This document shows positions 22,321 through 31,790 of a DNA stretch of 64,000 bases, one piece after another. The position numbers and the translations under genes were made by a program. Every line of letters begins with the position of its first letter. Position 1 is the stretch's first letter. Under the pieces are notes generated by a model. It worked only from the letters and a program-made list of their open reading frames with translations. It was not told the DNA's origin and searched no databases. This stretch comes from Blastomussa wellsi (Eukaryota; Cnidaria; Anthozoa; Scleractinia; Plerogyridae), in NCBI GenBank assembly GCA_947652115.1, contig OX393566.1:11797374-11861373 (forward strand), read 5' to 3'.

Positions 22321-22438
22321 ACTTTGAATCTAAAGGAAGAAAAACCTATCTCTCTTTCAAGACCTCTGGTTAATCTGCGAAAAAAAGTTCCAACGTTTGA
22401 AGATTGGCAGAACTTTGGAAAATGCTTCTGCTTTTCCA

Positions 22439-23247
22439 ATCAATCAATCAATCAATAACTTTATTCATGTGTCAATTGTAAAAAATAGCAGTAATAAAAC
22501 CACTAAGTAAGGACACAACAAAATAATTTAAATAAAATAATAAATAACCATAATATTAATATACGAATAATTTGCATGTAAGATATGTACAGATTCTATC
22601 TCCAAACTTGCTCGCTCTCTCTACCTCTCTCTAATAAATAACTAAATATTAATACAAGAATAATATACATATAAAATATGTACAAATTCTACACTAACTC
22701 TCTCTCTAAAACCAACTCACTCTCTCTTCCTACACACTCACAATTATAATTCATCCATTTGCAATATATATAATAAATTAAATTATATGTATAATTAAAT
22801 AAAACTGAAATTTGCGGTCAGCAGAGTTAGGCCAAGGCACCTTGATTTCCAGACGATAAAAGCCTAACACATAAATAAGAATCATGCGCTGCAAACCAAG
22901 CAGTCCACACAGCCACCATCGTCCATTAGCATTTCCAAATCCAGTCCTCTAACTGCCCTCTTAAAACCCGCTAGTGAATGCAGAGTCCTAATACGGGAAG
23001 GTAGCTTAGCCCATAACACAGGTCCTAGATACCTAAGAGAATGCTTGCCATAATGAATAGATTTAAATCTTGGAATAGCAAATTCTTTAATTCTTAAGTT
23101 ATACACTATATGATTTGTTGAAAATAAATCTTGTATATAACTTGGTGCTAGCTTACATTTTACTTTATACATGATGGTCACTATATCTTGCAATCTACGG
23201 TTCATTAAGGTGGGCAAATTAGCCCATTCTAGCAACGCTTTTCTGTA
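22439..23247 (-). mobile_element. 5'-truncated LINE retrotransposon insertion in unit 1
   Basis: Units 3 and 4 lack this roughly 810-bp block, with the flanks joined as TTTTCCACACGCTTTTCTGC. On the minus strand it ends in an AATAAAG-like signal and a (TGAT)n tail at 22439-22460, and begins within the C-terminal part of a reverse-transcriptase polyprotein. A low-complexity AT- and CTCT-rich 3' untranslated region fills 22450-22860. No clear target-site duplication is visible. The clade is unresolved. Confidence 0.88.
22882..23247 (-). pseudogene. C-terminal fragment of a LINE ORF2 reverse transcriptase
   Basis: About 120 codons read LEWANLPTLMNRRLQD, IMYKVKCKLAPSYIQDLF, FKSIHYGKHSLRYLGP and LWAKLPSRIRTL, ending in a Cys-containing tail. 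This arrangement follows the reverse-transcriptase domain of LINEs common in cnidarian genomes. The 5' truncation at about 23247 removes everything upstream. Confidence 0.85.
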
Positions 23248-23416
23248 CACGCTTTTCTGCATTTTCGAAGAACTTTCAACGCCCGTTTGCAGAGCGAGGT
23301 CAGACGGATTACTCAACAAGTTGTTGAGGTAATGTCAGAGCTGGGTTCTGTTCGAGTTTGCGTGGTCGGTCACCGCTCTCCTGTCACGCGTATTTTATAA
23401 AGGTTTCGCTGTCATA

Positions 23417-23641
23417 TTATAACCCCTGGAAGGATTCAAGGCGGTGCTTTTGTCCATTTTTTAAACACGCGGCACATAAACCGGTTTTTCCGCAAACGCT
23501 GCATTTGCGACAATAGATTATTTTTGTAATCCGCCCTCGTTTTTCACAAAAAGGGGCCTCTGACAGTTCCTCGTGCACCTCGTCCCAACCCGTTTCTTTT
23601 CTCTTCGTCTGCTGCGTCTGCATCGTCACTTGCTCTGCCAT
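23417..23641 (-). CDS. Small zinc-binding protein, 74 aa
   Basis: The start at 23641 (MAEQVTMQTQQ) is preferred to an upstream ATG at 23716. A basic TKRKETGWDEVHEELSEAP leads to CRKCSVCG and LCAACLKNGQKH, four closely spaced CxxC-type pairs that fit a zinc ribbon or zinc knuckle. It may be a DNA- or RNA-binding regulator of the element. The family is not recognised. It is open in units 1-3 and frameshifted in unit 4. Confidence 0.6.
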   Translation of the reverse strand: MAEQVTMQTQQTKRKETGWDEVHEELSEAPFCEKRGRITKIIYCRKCSVCGKTGLCAACLKNGQKHRLESFQGL

Positions 23642-23762
23642 TTTGTTTTGGTGCTTTTCTCTAATTGGGGCTTTCTCTTGGGGCTTTCTCTGCCTCAGCC
23701 CGCGCATCAAGCGCAAATTTGAACTAAACTTTGAATCGAAAAATGAAAAATCTTTCTGAGTG

Positions 23763-24349
23763 TTATTTGCGCGTGACGTTGTGTGATGTTGTCACGCGTG
23801 ACGTTGTGTGATTGTCACGCGGCACATTGCGTGACAGGTCACACACAGGGACAAAACCCTTGTCGGGGGTGCTCGGTGGCTGTTTGTTGCCTGGCCTCCG
23901 CCAGGACTTTCGCTGACAAAGCGGCTGTCCCCATTTGAAATCCCTCGGGATCTCGGGTTGGATCCCGAGGGATTTCTGAGCACCCCCTGTTACCAGTAGG
24001 GCCCAGGCGGGTTCACCCGAGGAGACTTGTCCCACTGGAAGGACTTCCCCTATACCTGGTGGTTCACCATCCGCACAAGCCTTTAGCAGGATTCAGAAAG
24101 TGGCCAACTTTCACCTCCCAGAGCTTCACCAGAATATGTGAACTTACTTGTTTTTTTTCAGTTCGCTTATTTATTGTGTCCAGTCTGGCGTTTACTTCCA
24201 TTGTGGTGGCCTTTCTTTGTCCCTTGCAAAGAAAATCCCCTTACGCATGCGATTTCCGGTGATGATGAAATTTTCACCCCAGAGCCCTTTCGTTTGAATT
24301 CGGAGAGAGCCTGGTGAAGACTTCCTGTTTTTCTGAGAAACCAGTCATC
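23763..24349. promoter_or_regulatory. Conserved non-coding region of element A with GTGAC repeats
   Basis: No convincing gene lies here; a 90-codon minus-strand frame is composed of the repeats below. At 23773-23845 the motif GCGTGACGTTGTGTGAT is repeated and alternates with GTCACGCG, giving several inverted GTGAC/GTCAC pairs and two TGACGT half sites. A hairpin (separate entry) follows. The region lies between two minus-strand genes and is kept in all four units, apart from a roughly 60-base deletion of 24290-24350 in unit 4. It may be a promoter or replication control region. Confidence 0.4.
23938..23975. promoter_or_regulatory. Perfect 15-bp stem, 8-base loop hairpin
   Basis: AAATCCCTCGGGATC (23938-23952) and its exact reverse complement (23961-23975) flank the loop TCGGGTTG. 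It is unchanged in all four units. It could be a transcript-end or processing hairpin, or a protein-binding palindrome. Confidence 0.7.
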
Positions 24350-24727
24350 TCATAAATAGTCAAATCGGTAATCCGGAAATTCTTCTAGTTCATAATCGAA
24401 GTAACGTGGATGGCTTAAAAAGTGAATCTTTCTGTTTTTGAAACACAGTCTACAAAGTTCATTTGTCTCGTCTGTGTAATTATTTTTTCGAAGCAAAACT
24501 TTTGTGACTTGTTGTTTCTCTGTGCAAAATGGCGCCGATTGAATTTGGAGGTGAATTATGTCGAAGCCGAGGTCCAACTTTTCTTTGATCTTCAAGGTAA
24601 GATATTCTTTGTTTATTTTCTCACAAAGTTCGGCTGGAAGGTTTTGAGGTGCCTCTGTAATCATGCCGCAGAACGGATTTGCTTCGCCGACTTGCAGAAC
24701 ATCCGCTCCTATATTTGCTGCTGCCAT
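24350..24727 (-). CDS. Right-terminal gene of Polinton A, 125 aa
   Basis: It starts inside the right inverted repeat at 24727 with MAAANIGADVLQ, the same 12 residues as the polymerase start at the other end, then diverges at the repeat's inner edge (VGEANPFCG). It has a helical middle and a Cys/His cluster (LCRLCFKNRKIHFLSHPRY) that could bind zinc, ending DYELEEFPDYRFDYL. The frame is open in all four units. Function unknown; a terminal-gene position suggests early expression. Confidence 0.65.
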   Translation of the reverse strand: MAAANIGADVLQVGEANPFCGMITEAPQNLPAELCEKINKEYLTLKIKEKLDLGFDIIHLQIQSAPFCTEKQQVTKVLLRKNNYTDETNELCRLCFKNRKIHFLSHPRYFDYELEEFPDYRFDYL

Positions 24728-25005
24728 GTTTTCGTATATTCTTGTGCGGAATATTTCTTCAAATGGAAAATAATTATGCGACACAATATTCAAGTACATG
24801 CATTTCTTCAACTGGGAAATTTGGTTGCCATGTTTTCGTATATTCTTGTGTGGAATACTTCTTCAAATGGAAAATAATCATGCGACACAATATTCAAGTG
24901 CATGCGTTTCTTCAACTGGGAAATTTGGTTGCCGAAAAAAAAATGCGCTCTCCTAATTTGGTTGCCTTGGCTGCCGAAAAAAAAATGCGCTCTCCAAACA
25001 CATAT
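24691..25005 (-). repeat. Right terminal inverted repeat of element A, unit 1
   Basis: It is the reverse complement of 8399-8711, with the same internal 105-bp and 41-bp duplications. It ends at CCAAACACATAT and directly abuts the B-type gene. Confidence 0.92.
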
Positions 25006-25819
25006 TTCTGCTTCACGTACGGTGCAAACCACGGGCTGGGAAGCGTTTACATTTATTGCCACGACGTGCCCTATCCATCGGCAAAAGCAAAATTCGACGA
25101 CGAGGACCCTAAGGCGTCAGAAAAGGGAATTTCAGTATGCTTCATAAGAAACGACGCCGCGGAAGAGCAATTCCAATGGTTCGAGCCCAAAACCTCGGCA
25201 GGTTTGACCCAGGCGGGTTTGTTGCGAATAAACCAGTCGATAGAGGCGTTCGTTTACTGTGTCCTCGGCGCGCAAGTTAACGTGAGAAGCAGCATCCTGG
25301 GCAATGGGGGACGCGCAAACGAGGCGCAAAGTGAGTTCCTTGTCTTGGTGGAAGATGCGATAAGGCAAACGGATCTGGCTAGGTCAGTTCAAATATACCA
25401 ACTTGCCGTAGACGAGGTAAAGGTGAGGCTCAACCTTGCTGTGTGCCCGGGGGCCTGGCTGATTCCCAGAGAACACGGTTGGCTAAAACAACCAGCCCAA
25501 ACAAGCTACGCCAGGTATGAAGCTGGGGGTCAACGACGGGGTAAATAAAAGCCCAGAAAAAGCAGCGCTTTAGCTAATGGATGGTGGGAAATCAAAAATT
25601 AACCCGCCAAACAGGCATCATTCAAATCCGAAGACAGCAGAAAAACAGCAAGCGCCTCTGATCCAAACAGCTGCAGAAGAGCAAACTCCAACGGAGCAAA
25701 CGGAATCTGAACCAATGACAACGGTTGACTCCGGCAGTGGGTCACATGATGTGAACAAAATAGCTGTCGCTGTTGGCGCGGTTGCAGTTGCGGGTTGGGC
25801 ATTCTTGTCAATTCGTTAG
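25006..25819 (+). pseudogene. B-type membrane-anchored protein, C-terminal remnant, unit 1
   Basis: This is homologous to the second half of the 527-aa protein of A (GANHGLGSVYIYCHDV, AGLTQAGLLRINQSIEA). It reads in one frame to about 25520, then shifts into the frame of MKLGVNDGVNKSPEK, with a TAG near 25571. The tail (VNKIAVAVGAVAVAGWAF) keeps the hydrophobic anchor. Everything upstream of the GANHGLG region is absent, replaced by A's inverted repeat. Confidence 0.85.
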
Positions 25820-26742
25820 CACTGCTTCCTCGTTTTGTCGTTGAAGGTCGGATTCTTGCTCACGCAGTTCATCCAACCTTTTTGTTTCGTTGAGCCTTTT
25901 TTCCATGCTGTTTCTTTCGCTCTCTTTGGCCGCGAGGCCATGAGTTGGTCGATCCGGGTTTGTTCTTTGCCTTTACGTTTTGCTTGTTCTCCAAGAGCTA
26001 CCACCTTTATTTTTGCATTTTCAAAACCTGTCTTAAGATTTTTTATCAGTTGCTGCTGTCTCCGCAGTTCTGCCTCACTTTTAACATTCGAACCATATTC
26101 ATCTTTTAACCCATCAATCCTTGTTTGAGTTTGCTCAATTCTGTTTCTCAGATTTTGAACCTCTTGAGTAGCTTTTTCATTTTCTGCGGCAATTTTTCCA
26201 GCATCTCTTAATTGTTGTTCGGTGTCTCTCAATCTCTGACGTTGTTCTCTTATGCTCTCATTATCTTAAGCGATAATTTCTTGTGCCATCGTCCCAATTT
26301 TTTCTATGATTTCTTTTGTAAGATTTGGAGTTAGCCTTTCTTTTCCTGTTGACCTTTCTTTGGTGAAAAGGTCATATATTCTTTTGCCGGCTCCAGCCAT
26401 TTTTACTTGTAATTTCCCCTTTAGGCTTTAAGAGGCTTCAAGATTTGTCGCCGAGCTTTCTTAAAATATTCCCTTGAGACTATTCCACGCTTTTTCTCTC
26501 ATTGATTGCGCACTGCTGTCCACCAAAGGAGATTCCTCGGTGTAAGACTTGTCAGGCATCCCGCTCTGTTGGTGCAGCGTTGTTTGTATTTCATAGTGTT
26601 CGCCACTATGGAAGGGTGTCGATGCAGAGCCAGGCTGAAATGGACGGGTTGTATTGACCTCTTGTTCATCTTCATGGTCATCGTGGTCAATAGCATGGTC
26701 AAGTTCGGGGTCGTCGTAACCAAAGTGTCCACCTTCTGCCAT
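25816..26742 (-). pseudogene. B-type acidic coiled-coil protein, shortened, unit 1
   Basis: It starts MAEGGHFGYDDPELDHAIDH, clearly related to A's coiled-coil protein, and stops at 26461. A coiled-coil stretch resumes at 26232 (RDTEQQLRDAGKIAAE). The whole C-terminal membrane part is missing: the coil breaks off after RQNEE and runs straight into the tail of the neighbouring gene. Confidence 0.8.
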
Positions 26743-26778
26743 TGTATATTAAACAAAAATATTTTTTTGTTGATATAG
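26743..26778. promoter_or_regulatory. 36-bp divergent promoter of element B
   Basis: It sits between the B coiled-coil (-) and B capsid candidate (+) starts. It is AT-rich with AATATTTTTTTGTTGATATAG, matching the position and base composition of the gap at 17946-17978. Confidence 0.4.
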
Positions 26779-27919
26779 ATGGTGGCGGTCCAAGCAAACC
26801 TTCGGTCAACGCACAACGAGAAAAAGCTCGGCACGATGAAAGCCGAGCGTGCAGTAAAACGTATCACCTTTGATCATAGCGACGCCAGCCCCAGCGAGAC
26901 CCTGTATGTTTCGGTGCCCAAGCTGAATGAGAATGAGGTCCTCCTGCCCGGCTCGCTCGCACTGCTCTTCTACACCGACTTGTCTGGAGGGCACGCCAAC
27001 AACTTCCTCGTTCAAAACGTCGCGCGCACTCTCGTCGACAAGCTGGTTGTGAAGTACGTGGGCACCATACTGCAGGACTCGGTGGGGTATGACATCTTCA
27101 AGATCTGGGAGGACCTTTTCCTCTCGCAGGAGGAGCGGAACAACATGCTGCTGGACGACATTCACAGTGAGGACGTTTGCAAGATCTGCTCAAACGCTGG
27201 GAATAAGAAAACCTGGGTATTGGCACGGAAAAAGCGCTGAACAATGTTTTCGGAACGAAATACCAAATCAGACTGGACCACCAGATTCTGACCGACCACG
27301 GAGTCTTTTACCCCCAAGCTCTTTACAACGACCTCGTGTTTGAGTTGACACTTGCGCCGGCCTCACAGGCTGTCAAAGGCTCTGACCCAACAAAACTGAA
27401 ATACACGCTGACCAACATCCAGCTCGAGTACGAAATGATCAGAAGCCAGACTCTGGCGGACAACGCACACAGTGTCTACTCCGCTGGCAAGGAATTCATC
27501 TACGATCACGTGATGCAGGCTGAGGTGGTCACCTTCGCAAAAGGCACGGAAACAAGGATTAACCTCAGAGTCAACCCCCAGAGAAGGTCCCTTAAAGGCA
27601 TCCTTCTCCTCTTTGTTGAGCCATATGTCGCTGGCACCAGGGATTCAGAAAAGTACCTCAACCCTGGCCTGACGAAAGTCAGCGTTATGGTGAACGGCTC
27701 ACCCAACATGCTGTACAACAACGGAGTCGAAGGCAAAGACATTTGGGAGGAAGCCAGCCGCTTCTTTGTCAAGACAAAAACGCCGCACGTGAATCTGACG
27801 AAGTTCTACACCGATGACAAGTTCGGGCTTTTGATCGATTTGCGCTCAATGGCAGATGACTCGCAGGTGACGCGCAGATGAACTTATTGGGGCAGCAATT
27901 AGAATCTTTGCAATACTGA
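26779..27919 (+). pseudogene. B-type candidate major capsid protein, unit 1, broken
   Basis: It is homologous to the A capsid candidate along its length (LLPGSLALLFYTDLSGGHAN, LTDHGVFYPQALYNDL read in the shifted frame). A 1-base frameshift lies near 27210. Near 27865 about 40 codons are deleted; the conserved end (LLGQQLESLQY) survives in another frame and stops at 27917-27919. Confidence 0.8.
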
Positions 27920-27926
27920 TATATAG

Positions 27927-28495
27927 ATGGACCCCAAAAACATACCGTTTAACGCTCTTGTTGTTGGCCCGACTAATTCAGGCAAATCAAGGTTTGTTGT
28001 GGACCAGCTCTGTGGCCCTTTCCGTGGCAAGTTCGACTACATGGGGCTCATCTGCCCGACATTCGCGTATAACAAGACTTTTCATCGCTTCGCTGAGGCA
28101 GACCCTCGATTTTTTGTTATCATTTGCGAACAGAATGAGGTTAAACCATGGTTGAAGCTTGTTTGCTTGTTTTTGGAGGGCACCAACGCACTCATAATCC
28201 TCGATGACTGCCCAGCCTCGAAAGATGTAAAAAAGCGCACAGGCCAGCTGGTCAATCTCGCATTCAGCGCTCGCCACACAGGACTAAGCGTGTGGCTGCT
28301 CACCCAAAAGATGACCAGCATCACAGCTTCTTTCCGCGAAAACGTAGCTGCAATTGTGCTTTATATACTCCCTCATGCAAGACTTTGAAAGCGGTTTTTG
28401 AATATTACGCCGGCGAACTTTCTCAAGATGAGTACAAAGAATATATTTCGATGTTGAAAAAATTCCTTCCTTGTGTTCTCACTTCGGCACAATAA
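27927..28495 (+). pseudogene. B-type packaging ATPase, unit 1, frameshifted near the C-terminus
   Basis: It starts MDPKNIPFNALVVGPTNSGKS with Walker A intact and Walker B as ALIILDDC. After VAAIVLY the frame shifts near 28365 and the C-terminal helix (KTLKAVFEYYAGEL) continues in another frame, ending abnormally at 28495. It starts 7 bases after the capsid gene stop. Confidence 0.87.
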
Positions 28496-28533
28496 AATTA
28501 AATCTCAATTAAAAAATTAATAACATATAAAAA

Positions 28534-28712
28534 ATGACGACCCCATCAACGAGCGCACACTGGGTAGCAACCGAAGACTCCATTATGACTGACAGTTTGG
28601 CCTCGCTCGAAGCTGCCCCTGAGCCGGTTCCAGAGACCTCGCCAGAGCCCGCTGCAGCTGATTCCAAAGTTTCAAATGGTCTCAGCACAACCCAATGGAT
28701 CTCTATCACTAA
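28534..28712 (+). pseudogene. B-type Ala/Pro-rich membrane protein, truncated at the array junction, unit 1
   Basis: It opens MTTPSTSAHWVATEDS, runs through a Pro/Glu-rich linker and ends with STTQWISI, the motif before the membrane segment of the A gene at 15014-15472. The next bases (28705-28712) lead into A's ATPase on the other strand, so the membrane segment is lost. Confidence 0.8.
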
Positions 28713-29160
28713 AGGGCGTGTAGAAAAGCACAAGCGCAGCCACGTTTTCGCGGAAAGAAGCTGTGATGCTGGTCATCTTCTGCGTAAGCACCCAAACACT
28801 GATGCCAATATGTCGGGCAGAAAAAGCAAGATTTACCAGCGGCCCTGAGCGCTTTTTCACATCTTTCGTGGCTGCACAGTCATCGAGGATTATGAGAGCG
28901 TTAGAGCCCTCCAAAAACATGCATGCCATCTTCAGCCAGGGTTCCATTTGGTGTTGTTCGCAAATGACTACATAAAAACGCGGGTCCGCCAAAACGAAAC
29001 GATGAAAAGTTTTGTTATGCGCGAATGTCGGGCAGATGAGCACGATCTGGTCGAACTTGCCGCGGAAAGGGCCGAGGAGCTGATCAACCACAAACTGCGA
29101 TTTGCCTGAATTTGTCGGGCCCACGATGAGGGCGTTGAACGGCACGTTGTTTGGATCCAT
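28713..29160 (-). pseudogene. A-type packaging ATPase, 5' fragment, unit 2
   Basis: The first 149 codons (MDPNNVPFNAL through SFRENVAALVLFYTP) are open, then the gene is cut by the unit junction. Walker A and B remain; the C-terminal 50 residues are missing. Confidence 0.9.
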
Positions 29161-29167
29161 TCTTCTT

Positions 29168-30395
29168 CTAGTATTCCACAGACTCAAATTGCTGCCCCAA
29201 CATATTCATTTACGAGTCTCTGATGACGAAAATGTGGCAGCTCATTTTGCCTCCTCAGCTCGCCTTCCTCTCGAGCTCGAGCAGAACCCCGTTTTGCGTG
29301 TTCACAGGCCGTGTGCCGCTGCCGTGCAGCCACGGATCTGTCATGGAGCGCAGATCTGACCAGAAGCCCGAACTTGTCTTCGCTCCAGAACTTTGTCTTG
29401 TTCATGTGGGGCGTCATTTTCTGCGGAAAGAAGCGGCGGATCATCTCCCACATGTCCCTCTTTGTGATGCCGGTGTTGTAGAGCCTTTTGGGCTTGCCTT
29501 TCACCGTGACGTTGACTTTCGTCAAGCCGGGGTTGATGAACTTTTCTGAATCTCTGGCCCCCGCGGCGTAAGGCTCGACGAACAGGAGAAGGATCGCTTT
29601 CAAGGACCGGCTCTGAGGGTTGATGCTGTGGTTGATCTTTTCATCGCTTTTGAGGAAGGTGTGCGTTTTCAGCAGATGGATGTCATTGAAGGCGAAGGTC
29701 TTCCCCTTGTGGTAAACACTGCGCGCCTCGTGCGCCAGCGGCTTGCTGCTCATCATTTCGTACTCGATCCTGATGTTCGTCAGCCTGTATTTCAGTTTTT
29801 CCGGGTCTGAGCCTTTGACAACCTGCGAGGCCTGGGCGAGGATCAGCTGAAACATGAGTTCTTGGAAGAGCGCTTGGGGATAAAAGACACCGTGGTCGGT
29901 GAAAATTTGGTGGTCCAGCCGGATCCGATATTCGGCGAGCGCGTTTTCCGCGTCAACGCCCGAGGTTTTCTTATCCTCACTGTTCGAGCGGACCTTGCAG
30001 AGATCCTCGCTTTTAATCCCGTCGAGCTGCCTGTTGTCTCGCTCCTCCTGCGAGAGAAAAAGGTCCTCCCAGGTCTTCCAAATGTCATAACCGCCGATGT
30101 TCTGCAGATCTGCGACCCCGAACTTCACAATCAGCCTGTAGACCAGAGCGCGCCCGACGTTTTGTACGAGGAAGTTGTTGGGGTCACCTCCTGAAAGATC
30201 TATGTTGAAAATCAGCGCGAGCGAGCCGGGCACGAGGACCTCGTTCTCACCCAGCTTGGGCACCCAGACATTCAGGGTATCGCCGGGGCTGGCCTCGCTC
30301 GGATTGAAGGTGAAGCGCTGCGTTGAACGCTCGAATTTATCCGCCTTGAGAAATTTTTCTGTGTGTGTTGGTCGAAGGTTTGCTTGCACCGCCAT
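29168..30395 (-). pseudogene. Candidate major capsid protein, unit 2, frameshifted
   Basis: It keeps the FFPQKMTPHMNK region that unit 1 lost, but has one extra T near 29356 (CAGATCTGACC against CAGATCGACC), which shifts the last 75 codons. Confidence 0.82.
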
Positions 30396-30427
30396 ATAAA
30401 CAGAAAAAAAAAATTATTTAATACACA

Positions 30428-31790
30428 ATGGCGGAAGGTGGCGATTCACATCCCCTTGGACACGAAGACCCTGACCTTGACGTTGCAATCGACAACGATG
30501 GCGATGACGATGAACAAGGGGTTAACCGCACCGGCCCTTTTGTGCCGGGCACCGCTTCGACACCCTATCATGGCGGCGAAGAAATTGAAATGGAGACAAG
30601 GCAACACGAACCGACGAATCCTATGTTGAAACTCCTTTGTTGGGTGATTTTGTGAATGTTGACAAACCAACAATTCTTGAAAGAGCAAGGGGCTTTATCA
30701 AAAGTAGATTCCCAAAGGTGGACTTCGGAAAATAAGGGCCAATTGGTTTCTCCAAAAAGGCTGGAAATGAAAGAACAATTGTTTCCTTTGGGCCAAAAGG
30801 TGGTGAGGCTGAAATTTTCAGAAAAGATGGACGAAGTCTTCTCTCAAAATTCACAGACAAGTTCAAAAAAGCCCTTGGACCAGAAGCTGAATATCTGATT
30901 GCTCGAGAAAAAAGAGCGAAAGAGAACAACAACAGGAATTGAGAGAGGCCGAACAACAATTAAGAGAGGGTGAAAAAATTGATGCAGAAAAAAACCAAAA
31001 CAACACAAGGGGTTCGAAATCTGAGAATCAGACTTGAGCACACTCAGGCAGAAATTGATGCACTTCAGGATGAACATGGTTCAAATGTTGAAAGTGAGGC
31101 GGAACTGCGCAGACTTAAGCAACTGGAAAAAATCTTCAAACTGATCTCGAAAACGAAAAGAAAGAGGTTGCTTCACTCGAAAAACTTGCAAAAAATAAAG
31201 CGAAAGCACAACAAAAGGTTGACAAAATCAGAGCAGGCCTTGCTGAGACACAAAAAAGAAGAAACGGTCTTCAACAAAATCTGAACGAAACGAGAACGCT
31301 TGATGAATTGAATGAACAGGAGGCCGAGCTCCAGCGCCAAAATGAAGAAGACAGGGCGGTCATCGACGATGAGAACGCTTCACCCTCTGAAAAGCAAGCC
31401 GCGGAAGCCCGAGTTGCAGAAAGAACCGAGGAGCTCACACGTCTGCAAACGCAGATTGCGGAAAGAGAAAGAACCATGCCGCTTCGAGAACGCGTAAAAG
31501 AGATCTTCAAGAAATACGGCGTGACCGTCACGGCTGTTCTTCTTGCTGCTGGTGTCACGATCGGCGCCGTCGTCGGCGTTATAAACAACTCGCTGAAAGC
31601 CACCGCAAAAGGGTTGGGGAATGGTTTGAAAGAGATTGGAAAAAAACTTGCAGGCATTCTCCCCGGGCTGATCGGCTCGACTGTTTCTTTCCTTTTCAAA
31701 GCGGCTGGGGAGGTCGTCTCTTTTCTGGCGGAGCACGTCTGGCTTTTGATTTTGGGTGTGGTCGCGTTTCTGGTCGAGCAGCGCCGTTAA
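30428..31790 (+). pseudogene. Acidic coiled-coil membrane protein, unit 2, broken
   Basis: A 13-base deletion near 30611 shifts the frame, TAA at 30733-30735 is the shared ancestral stop, and A-run length changes occur near 30908 and 30990. The C-terminal 160 codons (31308-31790), including the hydrophobic segments, are open. Confidence 0.8.

Larger units (their letters stand above)
8399..25005. mobile_element. Polinton/Maverick element A, near full length, decayed
   Basis: This 16.6-kb element has inverted termini of about 314 bp and the hallmark Polinton gene set: protein-primed family B DNA polymerase, retroviral-type integrase, A32/FtsK-like packaging ATPase and candidate capsid proteins. 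Gene order is POLB (+), INT (-), small genes (-), ATPase (-), capsid candidate (-), coiled-coil (+), membrane-anchored protein (-), minor capsid candidate (+), second membrane protein (+), zinc protein (-), terminal gene (-). Polymerase, integrase and several structural genes are interrupted, so this copy cannot move by itself. No 6-bp target duplication is found at its ends. A LINE is inserted at 22439-23247. Confidence 0.9.
16281..28712. repeat. Tandem array unit 1 (12,432 bp)
   Basis: This segment, from the middle of A's ATPase to the truncated small gene of B, is the first of four tandem copies. It is continuous on its left with the rest of element A (8399-16280), which the other units lack. 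It contains the LINE at 22439-23247. Confidence 0.95.
25006..28712 (+). mobile_element. Polinton element B remnant, unit 1, opposite orientation to A
   Basis: Order and strands are membrane-anchored protein (+), coiled-coil (-), capsid candidate (+), ATPase (+), small gene (+): the mirror image of A's structural block. Sequences are clearly homologous to A but diverged, so B is a different Polinton lineage. It begins in mid-gene at A's terminus and ends in mid-gene at 28712, so both ends are missing. Confidence 0.88.

Noticed and set aside
23763..24035. 90-codon minus-strand frame present in all units
   Set aside because: Composed of the GTGAC repeats and hairpin; no domain, and simple-repeat composition at its C-terminus. 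Kept only as non-coding.
8393..25011. 6-bp target-site duplication of the Polinton
   Set aside because: Flanks are ATATAT-like on the left and TTCTGC on the right; only an inverted, not a direct, match is seen.
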